A stretch of DNA of 64,000 nucleotides from Prosapia bicincta (taxonomy: Eukaryota > Arthropoda > Insecta > Hemiptera > Cercopidae), in NCBI GenBank assembly GCA_036971475.1, contig JBAIZL010000005.1, positions 65,513,155-65,577,154 on the forward strand, read 5' to 3'. Position 1 is the stretch's first letter; each line of letters begins with the position of its first letter. The position numbers were made by a program, and so were the translations under genes. Shown here piece by piece: positions 55,601 to 64,000 of this stretch. A model generated the notes under the pieces. That model had not been told where the DNA came from and ran no database searches. It worked only from the letters and a program-made list of their open reading frames with translations.

Positions 55601-58600
55601 ACTTCATTCATAATAATGGTTCCTTCGATTGCCAGTAACAAATCTTTCAGAGTTTTTCTTACTAACTTGATGACTAATTGCATTCTGTCAATTTCCTGAC
55701 GAAGGAATATATTCATGGAGTTTAATATGCCCATCTTTTTTAATCTGGAAATATGATATATTATTGTTACTATTAATATTATATTATTTAAATTTAAAAT
55801 GATTAAAATTTAATAATTTTGTGTGGACATTTTGTCATTTTATCCCATACATAAAATTGTGTAACGAAATTGAAAGTTTTAATAAACTACGGCTCACAAA
55901 CAGTCAGATGGGTGAAATTCCCAATCCAGTTTTTGACTTTGGCAATTAAATATACTAAGGGTGAAGAATAGGTGGAAATGGATATGAAAATTATTTATGT
56001 CTTTTCTGTAATTATGGTTATTCGGGAATATTTTTACACTTTCTTTTTAAAATTTCAAGACAATTAATAAATTTTTATTTAATAAATTAACTTCTAATTA
56101 TGTAGTATGCTGGCGTTTTTGAATGTTTACATTAAAATTAAAATAAAAAATAATAAAGTTTCTTGATGTAATCATCTTGAATTCATTGATTAAACTATAT
56201 TTAAAAAGTATTTACCTAAGTGAATACGTAATGGCTTACTTGCTGACGCATTTCAAAACATTCGTTCCTTTTACGAAGCTAACCCTCTACTGGCGATATC
56301 ATGTTAGGTATAAAGACTGTAACGGTTCCATTACATGAACATGACACACAACCAAAATAACCCACCCCATCCCACAGTCATAAATCCATCCCATTACAGC
56401 CTTTGTACCTAATATGATGTCGTCAGTAGAGAGTTAGCTTCGTAAAAGGAACAAATGTTTTGAAACGCTTCAGCAAGTAAGCATTACGTATTCACTTAGT
56501 TAAGTACTTTTTAATATAGTAAACAATAATACATAATAAAAAATAGTGATAATTTTTTAAAATATACCGTTTGGATTGTTGGTTTGTACAAGACAATTTC
56601 AAACAGTATTTTAGTCTTAAGAGCAAAACACACACGAAATTAGAAAAAATAATATCAACTGATTCATATACTTAACATAAAAATATTATAGTAAATACTA
56701 TTGACATAAAGTGTTTTATTATGCCTTAGATGTAAATAAGAATAAGTAAGTAGATGTATGCCTTCATATTTAAGAAGTGGATATACCGGTAATACTATTT
56801 TGCAATTATAATAGACATTAATAAAAACTTTGTAACTCCATCAATGTTTGGAAGCAGGGCCATAATTTACTGTTACCCTTCTATGCACCATACTTCTAAT
56901 TAAATACAGATTAGATTCCTACTTACCAACAAATATATCACACAACAAAACTTACTAGGGTAAAAAAAAACATCTGTGTTTTAGTACAATTTTAATTTAA
57001 AATCATTAAATTATCTTTAGTAGTTTTGTAATTGTACTTATTTGAAATTCTGGCATTCTTTACAATGACCCTGTATAACTGAAAATAATTTTAAATACAT
57101 ACCTCTCCTTAACTTCAAAAGGATCATAATCTTTGGGTAACTTTGATAACATCTCCTGGGATAAATGTGTAACCACAGTTTCTCTTGATTCTCCTCCTCC
57201 CCCTCCAGCTTCTTTTGGCTGAATGGAAACAATCGTCTCCAATACACTAATTGTTGTGTTACTCTGATATCTGGTAAAGAATATTCATAATTAATAAATA
57301 TATTCTTTTAAATTGAAGGTGAAAATAACAATTTTTTTAGTATTTGAATTACAAATAAAATATAAAAAGAAATTTTATTTGCCTTATGAGTGAGTAACAG
57401 GTGCTCAATTCTTCTAGTGGATGTTCGATGTATCACTCAGTCTTTATTATATAAAAAATAAGATAGGTAATAAATTCTGACTATGAGTACCAGAAACAAG
57501 GCTTAAATATGTTCTTTGAAGCAAACCACCTATTTTTGTAAGGCCAGCCAACTATATTAACCATTTAATTTCAAAAAATGAAATTTTAGACATAATGTAT
57601 TTTCCAAAAGAGGACATATGTTAAATACCTAATTTAATACATATTCTGTCTAAATTTCAGGTAAACAGAGAAATGTTAATTTTCAACTAAATTCAAACAA
57701 AAATGTTTTATAGCATTTTTCAAGTATTTTTTCACTGCCTTTTACTTTAGCTTTCAATCTGTTGCTAGAAAGCACCATATCTCCATATCTCTAGTTGGTA
57801 ATTACCATAGGGAAAGAACAGGATGGGGACTCCATATTTTATGAAATTTATGATCTGGCCTTGGTTTGTCAAACACCCAGATCTCTCTTTGGACTTTTGG
57901 GTGTTCTAGAGGACATCTGCACCTGGTAAGGTTGTTAATATTTAAAGCCTACTAAATGTTATTATTTGGATCCTAATAGATAAGGGACAGTTTTTGCATC
58001 ATCACGAATTGAGCCCAAGACAGCAAAACTGGTCCCAACAATGAAGGAAGACTGGCCTTTTAGGAGTTTTTAGGGAAATGTATCCAGTGGATGGGAATGC
58101 ATTAGGTGGAGAAGGCTATCCCCACTCTCTTGAAGCAGCTTTTCCAAAGGTGGAAAAACTGCCAATCTCTGGTAATAGAAAGGTGTGGATGTACAATATA
58201 CTTGATTCTCAGCTTAGTTGGGCATTTTTATTTACAATGTAAAATAAATACAGAGTAGGATGGATATACTGGAGAAGAGGGTTACAACAGTCCTAAAGAG
58301 ATGACTGGAGCTTCGTTGATCTATGGATCTGAGAGTGTTGTGTAGAGGCGAGGACAGCTTTAGCTTTGGTATGATGTGGGTGTCAACAATGAGAAGAAAG
58401 TCAAATATCACAAGAAGTAACCTGTTGGTAAACGTTTATATCCTCTGCTCCTTGAGGTGTTGGTTAATTGTACATCAAAACTGAAGAAAACTTCTAATAG
58501 AGAAAAAAAAACTGTTTGATTTATTTGCAGAACAACTAAGTGTTTTTATTAACTTCTGAAAACCAATAGTATATATAAAAAGACATAAAACTACAAACAC

Positions 58601-61295
58601 TTTATAAATAAAACAATATTTTAATGTCAAATACACTGTTTTGATGACCACAATAAACATGTATATGTTAGAAATAAAATTATTGAGATGAAAACAACGG
58701 GCTCGATAATTAGATGCTATGACAAGCTATGCAACCCGCATAGCGTTCCACTGCTGTCAGAGGTTGAAGTTAACGAAAAACAGACAGTAGTTTGGCGAGA
58801 TCACTAATATCGCCGCTGTGCTGAATGTGTTAAAGAACAGAACAATCTACCACCTGTCATCTGTATTAGTGAGAGACATAATTTTTTTAAACTTATGTGG
58901 TAACTGCAGTTATTGTATTTATTTTAATTTTTGAAGTGTATTTATAATTAGTAAACCTATATATATTTACGTTATATCAGCATTGGGATGCAGCCCATAA
59001 GCCTGAGGTGGATCTGAAGGAGGCATTTCATCAATAGCAGCCATGTACTCTTGCAAGTATTTATGTGTGAGAATCTTATAACCTGTGTAGAAGCAAAAAC
59101 TGTCTGCAAACATAGCCTCTGAAAACCAAACTTTTGCAAAGGTAACAAGAAGTCGTTTGTCAAAATCATCAGTCACACGGCCCCCATATTGCACTTCACC
59201 CAACATGTACCTGAAAAAAATTTGATATTTAAATTATTTTTATTACATAAAAATAAATTAAATCAAGTTGTTTAGTGGTACAAAAATAAACATTCCAGTT
59301 TTATAAATTTATTCCCGATTTTAGAGTCACTCGGTGTTTGATATCTGAAAATGTTTTAATTCATGTTCATTGGCTCTACTACAGAAAAATGTCTTTGTAG
59401 GCAATTATAAAGTTTTGATTGCTTGATTAAATCCACATTACTAAATAATACTTTTGACTTAAACCAAAATATAGAATCAAATAGAGTAAAATTTCAGTTG
59501 TCTAACACATAACAATGTTAATGCAAAAAAAAGAAAAGTAGGTAAAATGAAGTTTTCTGTTTCTTTCTTCTTTAAAAATCAAAGTATACACAGAATTATA
59601 TGATAAAATTTTACATATTCATAAACTTAATTTCTTTATTACAATTTTTAGATTTATATTTGTTAACAGCAACAAACACTAGATAATCTCAACTGTGCAA
59701 GATTGGTTCTTTCCCTGGAAACCTATCTAGAAATTAGATGACAGTCTGTTTTAGGTGAAACAAATTAAAATAAGAACATAAGACTTAATCATCTTGAATC
59801 TGATAATTCTGAAAAAAATCAAAAAACCTATGGTCATGTGGAATAAGGATTAAATGGTTCAATTGCAAGAAAATATTTGGCTTTACGTAGAGAGTCCATA
59901 AGTCCCATTTTGGGCGAGAGTGTCCTGTTTTTGTAAACCGCTTTAGGTCTTCCATTCGGTTTGGGAAAATACCATAAATGTCCTGTTTTTAGTTTAATAG
60001 TAAAAATAAGATGACCAGATGACCAGAAGAACAAAATGAAACTGTTAGAAACTAGAGCCTTCCTGAAGTCAACCACAATGAGGAAAAGATTGCTAAATCT
60101 AACATCTCAAGGCAACGTACAGAACAAATAAGGAAGACAAAATCCTTACAGCTCATTGTTGAAAATCAGAAGTAATTATTTAGTAACTAAGTGAAAACTA
60201 TTGACGTACTTGCTGACATGTTTTGTAACAATCGTTTCATTGACAAAGCCAACCCAACTCTGCTGAAAATTTAAATGATTTTCCAAGTACACAGAAACCA
60301 TTTAAATGATTTTCTTGGTGAATTAAAAAAAAAAATGTTTTGTTTCTGTAATGCTATAGCGCAGATAACTCGGCTTTAGTGTAGGTAAGGAAAATTCAAA
60401 TTAAAAAAAAATATATATTGAATATTCAGCGATGTGCATTGTATTTAAAATTTTGAATATTTAAAATAGCAAGTAAATTTACAAATCTTTTTCCAGTACT
60501 TCAATATTTTAAACTGCTACAGTAAACATCCTTTATTAAAACAGTTGAACAATTCAATAAAAATTAAAATCATCAAAATCTTTCAATTTGTGGTAATAGT
60601 CAAGACTAAAAAATCGGTACTAAGCAAGATGCATACTAGTACTTAAGAGATGAGTATAGTTTAGCATGCTGAGAATAGAATGCACATTATTTTTCTTTTA
60701 ACCATCCTAATAATTATGTCCTAAAATTATGTACTAGTTATTTTTATACTCAAAACTAGTTTTTGTTTGATTAGAACATGAATATTATTCTATATTTCCC
60801 CAGTTATGTTTGTTCCAACTGCTGTAAGTAACGAATGTGGTAAAACTAGACAGCATTTATAATAAAATTTATTTTCTACATTACTTAATAGTTTTTTCAC
60901 GAGTCCCAGATTCCGGGGTTATCTTTGACATTAGGAAACCCCCTGAATGTAGTAAAATCTTGTATCTACTTTCTCATATTTTAATGTGCCAAAATACATT
61001 AAAATGTTTTATGAAATTAATAAAATCCTGTACCTTACTGTATTCCAACTAACACCAACTTTTTGGTCCACTTCATCCAAATGATTTTGTATGAACATAC
61101 AGGAAGCATACCAATCTGCAAAATTAAACTCATACGGGATATTCCATCCCAGAGGGCCAAACTTCCTACGCTCCTGTACTACCGTGTGTAAGAAGGAAAC
61201 TGCATAAATCATTGGCAGATATTGAGGTGCACTGCTGTAGTCGAGCAGATCTTGACTCATTGTCCCATATGTGCTCTTTAATCCAGCTCTAATTC
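46512..61295 (-). CDS. Dnah5: Axonemal outer-arm dynein heavy chain (DNAH5/DNAH8 type), C-terminal exons
   Basis: Last eight coding exons of a dynein heavy chain, the ATP-driven motor of ciliary and sperm-tail outer arms. Exons in transcript order: 61295-61034, 59210-58971, 57270-57103, 55744-55603, 53236-53047, 51212-51091, 48306-48145, 46637-46512. All have AG/GT borders and compatible phases, giving about 470 codons ending in TAA. Seen: the block [16 protein letters not shown] typical of the dynein AAA6/lid region, [14 protein letters not shown] text, [43 protein letters not shown] and the end [12 protein letters not shown]. Known: this C-terminal signature matches the DNAH5/DNAH8 (outer-arm gamma-type) subfamily rather than DNAH9/11/17 or inner-arm chains. 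The motor core and tail lie beyond the right edge. No frameshift is seen, so the gene looks intact. DNAH5 and DNAH8 are not separable here; the symbol is the closest match. Confidence 0.93.
46780..46915 (+). mobile_element. Penelope-like element family A, solo 3' end
   Basis: Only the hammerhead and the 70 bp terminal sequence (AGTAAGTTTTAACAAATTTA to TGTTTAAGTGATTAAT) remain, in intron sequence just upstream of the terminal exon of the DNAH5/8-type gene. Confidence 0.75.
46798..46843 (+). ncRNA. Hammerhead ribozyme motif, PLE family A (best-preserved)
   Basis: Plus strand: AGACA, CUGAUGA, A, stem II GAUCGC/GUGAUC with loop CACAUA, GAAA, AAUGUU, C, UGUC(G). Stem I pairs GACA with UGUC; stem III is 2 bp; cleavage triplet UUC. 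Every conserved core position is present. It is antisense to the DNAH5/8-type transcript, so it would only form if the plus strand is transcribed. Confidence 0.62.
46916..48144. other. Intron, no gene seen
   Basis: AT-rich, no exon-like or repeat structure I can define. Confidence 0.5.
48145..48306 (-). CDS. Dnah5: DNAH5/8-type dynein, exon g (Dynein_C domain)
   Basis: 162 nt, phase 0 at both ends. Encodes [38 protein letters not shown] and APKDPKLYL. Acceptor TTTTTCAG|GAA, donor TTG|GTAAGA. Confidence 0.93.
48307..51090. other. Intron, GC-richer unclassified stretch, no gene seen
   Basis: From about 48,620 to 50,700 the base composition is less AT-rich than the surrounding introns, which suggests old inserted sequence. 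The plus open frame at 49,030-49,215 has no recognisable motif. A short (TA)n sits at 49,233-49,256. Confidence 0.4.
51091..51212 (-). CDS. Dnah5: DNAH5/8-type dynein, exon f (Dynein_C domain)
   Basis: 122 nt. Encodes [20 protein letters not shown] and TLHNEV, then REEVRTPP. Starts by completing the Gly codon split from exon e; ends in phase 0 at CCT|GTAAGT. Confidence 0.92.
51213..52145. other. Intron, no gene seen
   Basis: Open frame 51,357-51,617 shows no motif. Nothing else supportable. Confidence 0.45.
52150..52840. repeat. Dispersed repeat with tRNA-like (SINE-type) module, copy 2
   Basis: Matches 240-990 in order: TGTAGTGGATGATAATTGAT, the minus-strand tRNA-like part at about 52,440-52,510 (CCCAGTGCCAAAG and box-B-like AGTTCAAATCT), ATAGTAACAAACAAAAATAA, and the A-rich end near 52,820-52,840. 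Confidence 0.5.
53047..53236 (-). CDS. Dnah5: DNAH5/8-type dynein, exon e (start of Dynein_C domain)
   Basis: 190 nt. Encodes [40 protein letters not shown] and [14 protein letters not shown]. Acceptor is TTTTTTTAAG|G (AAG rather than CAG); donor CAAG|GTATTT. Confidence 0.92.
53713..54240. repeat. TTAA-bordered repeat remnant (piggyBac-like, uncertain)
   Basis: Left border TTAACCCGGGAACGCTCGCG is the form expected of a TTAA-inserting element. TAGCGTGAG motifs recur at 53,886 and 54,210. The right border is not found. Could also be chance. Confidence 0.3.
54318..54550. repeat. Palindromic MITE (family P), cleanest copy
   Basis: Arms of about 95 bp, nearly perfect reverse complements: ACTTGCCTATAGTAGCACTT at left, its complement at right, with CGGGAGATGTGTCCCATTGT inside. 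One-sided flank GATTCCATCTTCACGTGAGC (54,321-54,340). Four other copies are in the window. Confidence 0.9.
54551..55602. other. Intron, no gene; weak dispersed repeat
   Basis: 55,250-55,370 resembles 3,360-3,480. Otherwise nothing identifiable. Confidence 0.45.
55603..55744 (-). CDS. Dnah5: DNAH5/8-type dynein, exon d
   Basis: 142 nt, ends in phase 0. Encodes [19 protein letters not shown] and [11 protein letters not shown], the conserved helix before the C-terminal barrel. Acceptor TTCCAG|A, donor GAA|GTAAGA. Confidence 0.92.
56194..56520. repeat. MITE with about 120 bp terminal inverted repeats
   Basis: Left TTACCTAAGTGAATACGTAA and ATTTCAAAACATTCGTTCCT; right is their reverse complement with a few changes. 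About 325 bp in all. The centre is C-rich and non-coding (ACCCACCCCATCCCACAG). A diverged single arm lies at 60,195-60,265. Confidence 0.85.
57103..57270 (-). CDS. Dnah5: DNAH5/8-type dynein, exon c
   Basis: 168 nt. Encodes [20 protein letters not shown], a glycine run (GGGGGES), then [20 protein letters not shown]. The glycine run sits where DNAH5-type chains have a short Gly-rich loop. Acceptor ACCAG|A, donor AGAG|GTATGT. Confidence 0.92.
57271..58970. other. Intron, GC-richer unclassified stretch
   Basis: 57,780-58,440 is less AT-rich than its flanks and resembles decayed inserted sequence, but no frame gives a recognisable protein. Confidence 0.4.
58971..59210 (-). CDS. Dnah5: DNAH5/8-type dynein, exon b
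   Basis: 240 nt, phases 2 to 2. Encodes [20 protein letters not shown], then [17 protein letters not shown] and GLHPNADIT. The [16 protein letters not shown] block is one of the most conserved stretches of axonemal dynein C-termini. Acceptor TTTTCAG|G, donor AC|GTAAAT. Confidence 0.93.
59211..61033. other. Intron, no gene; MITE half at 60,195-60,265
   Basis: The TTGCTGACATGTTTTGTAAC / CATTGACAAAGCCAACCC stretch at 60,205-60,255 is a diverged arm of the 56,194-56,520 MITE. An open frame at 59,834-60,076 on the minus strand has no motif. Confidence 0.45.
61034..61295 (-). CDS. Dnah5: DNAH5/8-type dynein, exon a (AAA6/lid region)
   Basis: 262 nt; enters with two bases finishing a codon and leaves after AG of an Arg codon. 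It encodes SQDLLDY and [19 protein letters not shown], then IQNHLDE and VGVSWNTV. The acceptor follows a short pyrimidine stretch ending CAG, and the donor is AAG|GTACAG. The next upstream exon is not found before the window ends, so the upstream intron is over 2.7 kb and contains the piggyBac-like element. Confidence 0.92.
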
Positions 61296-61848
61296 CTGTT
61301 CATGCATGAAGCACATATTTAAAGAAAAAACATAAAACAGATTTATAATTCTCCATTTAACAATAAAACTCCACCAATGGAGATTTTTTTGTTAAATGAA
61401 GAAAAAACAAGGGCCTAATAGTATATTTTTAACTCATACAGCTAATAGTTTTACAGTGAAACAATAATAAATACATTAGAACTAGCAGTTTTTGTGTTGT
61501 AGATCTTGAGTTGAAAAAATAAAGTTTTTACATTAGGTTGGAAAACAAGATTTAGCTCCTCAGTAGAAAATAATTTTTTTATATATTACCCAAAGGTATG
61601 AACAATTTTCTTAATTAAGTATACCTAGAAATGTTGGGCTATTAGTATTTAATTTTGTTAAGAAATGGTTTGATAATGGTTTACTAAAAAAAGGTAACAT
61701 TTTATTTGATCAACAAAAACATTTTATATTTTCTCACTCCGAAACAAGAGAATACAGTAAAACCCTGTTTAGTGCTTGAGAAGCATACAGAACTGTACTG
61801 GGTTGAATTATTACACCATCACATTGAGTAATAAAGTGTATCCGTTAA

Positions 61849-62754
61849 CCCTGGAGTCGGGGCGCCCCGACTTGTAATGTGAGTAGGGGCCCAGTCTCAC
61901 AGTCCCATAATTGTTTTTATTAATGTAAGCACAGTTTTTTTTTGTTAAACTTTTTAAACAATTTTTTGTAGTTAAATGTTCCCAATGAAGAGATTTTGGG
62001 CATTATAATATAAAAATGGACAATTATATTGTGAATAAACACGTTTATTGAACAATAATGCAATATGAGTAATTATATAGGAAACAATTATAAAACTAAT
62101 AATGAACATAAAATCCAAGTTATTTGAAGGTTAATATTTTAAATCGTTGGTTATTAAAATACAAAAAAAGGTATTTAGACAAAATAGTAGTGTTGTCTTT
62201 TCCAATGTAAGATGGTCCCATCGGTTGTAACTGTTCGCTTTGAATATCAACTTCCATTTCGTGTTCAGAATCTCCCCCATCTTGTTCAGAATCCGTATCT
62301 TCATGACAAACTTCTACATGATCCTCTTCGTCTATATCAGATCCGTCAATAAATTCACTATCACTATTTTCGTAAATATTCTCTTCTAATATCTCCCTAA
62401 TGCGTTCTTGTTCACAGTCTCTTTGTCTTTCCATTTCCATGTCAATAAAGTATCGTTTAAAATTAATATATATATCCTAAATACACTATTTACAACACTT
62501 AAATACGAAGAAAACTATTTACACAAACTAAAAATATAGTTACACAAACGTAGGTGCCTAGTCTGACAGACCCGAAATAGAAAAAATACTGTCACACGAG
62601 TCGGGGCGCCAAGTCTGTGAGACCCTAATCGTAAACAAAGGCAGGTAGAGCAGTGACAACAATTCGACCTTGATTGGCACTTAATATTGGACCAACCATG
62701 GCAACAAAATTTCCCTGCTCCAGGTCTGTGAGACTTGGCGCCTCGACTCCAGGG
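61849..62754 (-). mobile_element. piggyBac-like element, internally deleted, TTAA target duplication
   Basis: 906 bp between TTAA (61,845-61,848) and TTAA (62,755-62,758). Terminal inverted repeats CCCTGGAGTCGGGGCGCC (left) and, inverted, CCCTGGAGTCGAGGCGCC (right): 18 bp with one mismatch. The minus open frame 62,440-62,120 starts MEMERQRDCEQERIREILEE and is strongly acidic (SDSEFIDGSDIDEEDHVE), then SYIGKDNTT, as at the N-terminus of piggyBac transposases. The catalytic DDD part is deleted. It lies in an intron of the DNAH5/8-type gene. Confidence 0.9.
62120..62440 (-). pseudogene. piggyBac-like transposase, N-terminal fragment
   Basis: 106 codons: Glu/Arg-rich start, acidic middle, SYIGKDNTT, then an unrelated AT-rich tail (LSKYLFLYFNNQRFK) where the rest of the gene was lost. 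With no catalytic domain it cannot transpose, although the terminal repeats look usable in trans. Confidence 0.8.
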
Positions 62755-62759
62755 TTAAG

Positions 62760-64000
62760 TATATAGAGTACTGTAATATGTTTCTTAAATATTTTATTTT
62801 TGTAATTGGCTATAAATATTTATTATTTCTAATAGGTAACTCTGATGGTCTTCAAATTCATTGTCCTTGCAGACACTGTAATCTAAGAATTTTTATGAAA
62901 TGTCCTTAAGTGAACCGTGTCAGACATAAACAACTCCCTATGTTAACTTAAAAGCTCTCCTGGTTCTAACTGCCTTCAAATTTAAATTTCATATTTAAAC
63001 TGATACTCTTTCAAGTTTCAACATTGAACGTTTTTGACACTGGCATTTAATAAACTTGAGTAAAATAAATATCTGATGTCCTTATAATCATTCACACAAG
63101 ATTGAAATTGAATGATTTGTCAATATGGTTACAGATAATAGGGTAACATAAACACAGAAGGGTATATAGCCCACATAATTGTCATAATAAAAACCAAAGA
63201 GAGGATGTTTAATTATATACGAGAGTAAGTGAGAGTGTAGCAAAACTGTCATATTCTATTCACTTAGAAGTGATAATCATGTCTGTTCAGTTTTTTACCG
63301 ATTACTACAACACATTGATACAAATCACCAATGAGTCTGAAGGCAAATCATGTAAGTGCTCTACTGAACAGCGCTGAACAGGGAAGTGTTAAGCAAGGAA
63401 TTACTGTAACCTGCTCTGTTTAGAAATCTTATCACTTTATTTAGAAATATATAAATAAAAATAAACCTTTTGAAATTTTTTTATATGAGTTGTACAAACA
63501 TTTACTCCCAAAACCTTGCATATAATCTAAAAGCAAATCTGATTCACTATACATGGCTGACATCAGATTATTATCTTCATGAAGAAATAGTTACACTTGG
63601 GAGCAAAAAAAAAACTATTTATTGTCAAATATAGGTAAAGAAAATCCCTAAAAATTGTTTTAAAGCACTAGCACTTGGGAATTCACTGTTGTCCATTTTA
63701 CAGACTTGAAGATGATCTTGCATAAATCACCATAACACAATTTTCTAATAAATACATGTAAACAAATAATTCATAATGAAAATAAACCATAACCATCTCA
63801 CAGCAATCCCGAGTCTGAGTAAATCATATTTAGCTTACCCAGTACCCAGAAGGATTAATTCATATTTAGACACTATTAAATTCTATAGCATTTGAAAAAA
63901 CTAAAAGCAATGGACAAATAAAAATAAAGTTTGTAATAAATGATATAAAATATAAACAATATAAAATAAAAGTAGAAATAAGCTTTTTTTTTCAAATTTT
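62760..64000. other. Intron to window end, no gene seen
   Basis: I searched the minus strand for the next upstream dynein exon and found none with a fitting frame. The sequence is AT-rich without a definable repeat. Confidence 0.5.

Overview
This is a 64 kb piece of a large, AT-rich, intron-rich animal genome, most likely an arthropod and probably an insect. The evidence is GT-AG introns of 1.3-5 kb, a dense and decayed load of Penelope-like, BEL/Pao, non-LTR, Tigger/pogo, piggyBac and DUF7869-type elements, many (TA)n microsatellites, and no bacterial gene organisation. I cannot name the species.

Only two host genes are supported, and both are on the minus strand, head to tail. From 61,295 down to 46,512 lie the last eight coding exons of an axonemal dynein heavy chain of the outer-arm DNAH5/DNAH8 type. 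All splice phases join, giving about 470 codons ending in a stop. From 30,863 down to 2,664 lie the first seven coding exons of a second axonemal dynein heavy chain. These give 516 continuous codons of N-terminal tail, including a lysine/proline/glutamate-rich low-complexity exon; the rest of that gene is off the left end. Its subfamily is unresolved. About 15.6 kb separates the stop of the first gene from the start codon of the second. That interval holds a good RFX X-box match (33,096-33,109) and a CpG-richer block (about 31,740-32,250), both plausible promoter parts for a ciliary gene.

Everything else is repeats, mostly in introns and in the intergenic interval. Penelope-like elements (PLEs) dominate. 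At least six terminal-sequence families occur, several with GIY-YIG or reverse-transcriptase coding remnants. Their ends carry short hammerhead-ribozyme motifs with tiny self-complementary stem III loops (AACGTT, AAGCTT, ACTAGT). Many copies are inverted pairs of the terminal sequence, and several abut (TA)n tracts. Two PLE copies have visible 11-12 bp target-site duplications, and one of these sits inside a BEL/Pao integrase remnant that reads in frame across the duplication.

Other elements are: two Tigger/Jerky-type DDE remnants (6.2-7.5 kb and 44.4-46.0 kb); an RNase H-bearing non-LTR remnant (26.3-27.7 kb); a TTAA-flanked internally deleted piggyBac-like element (61,849-62,754) that keeps an acidic N-terminal transposase piece; a DUF7869-type remnant next to a ten-copy 123/132 bp minisatellite that appears to be an amplified fragment of its own coding sequence; a 2.27 kb fold-back element (38,734-41,000); and several palindromic MITE families. 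No rRNA, functional tRNA, CRISPR array or intact mobile element was found.
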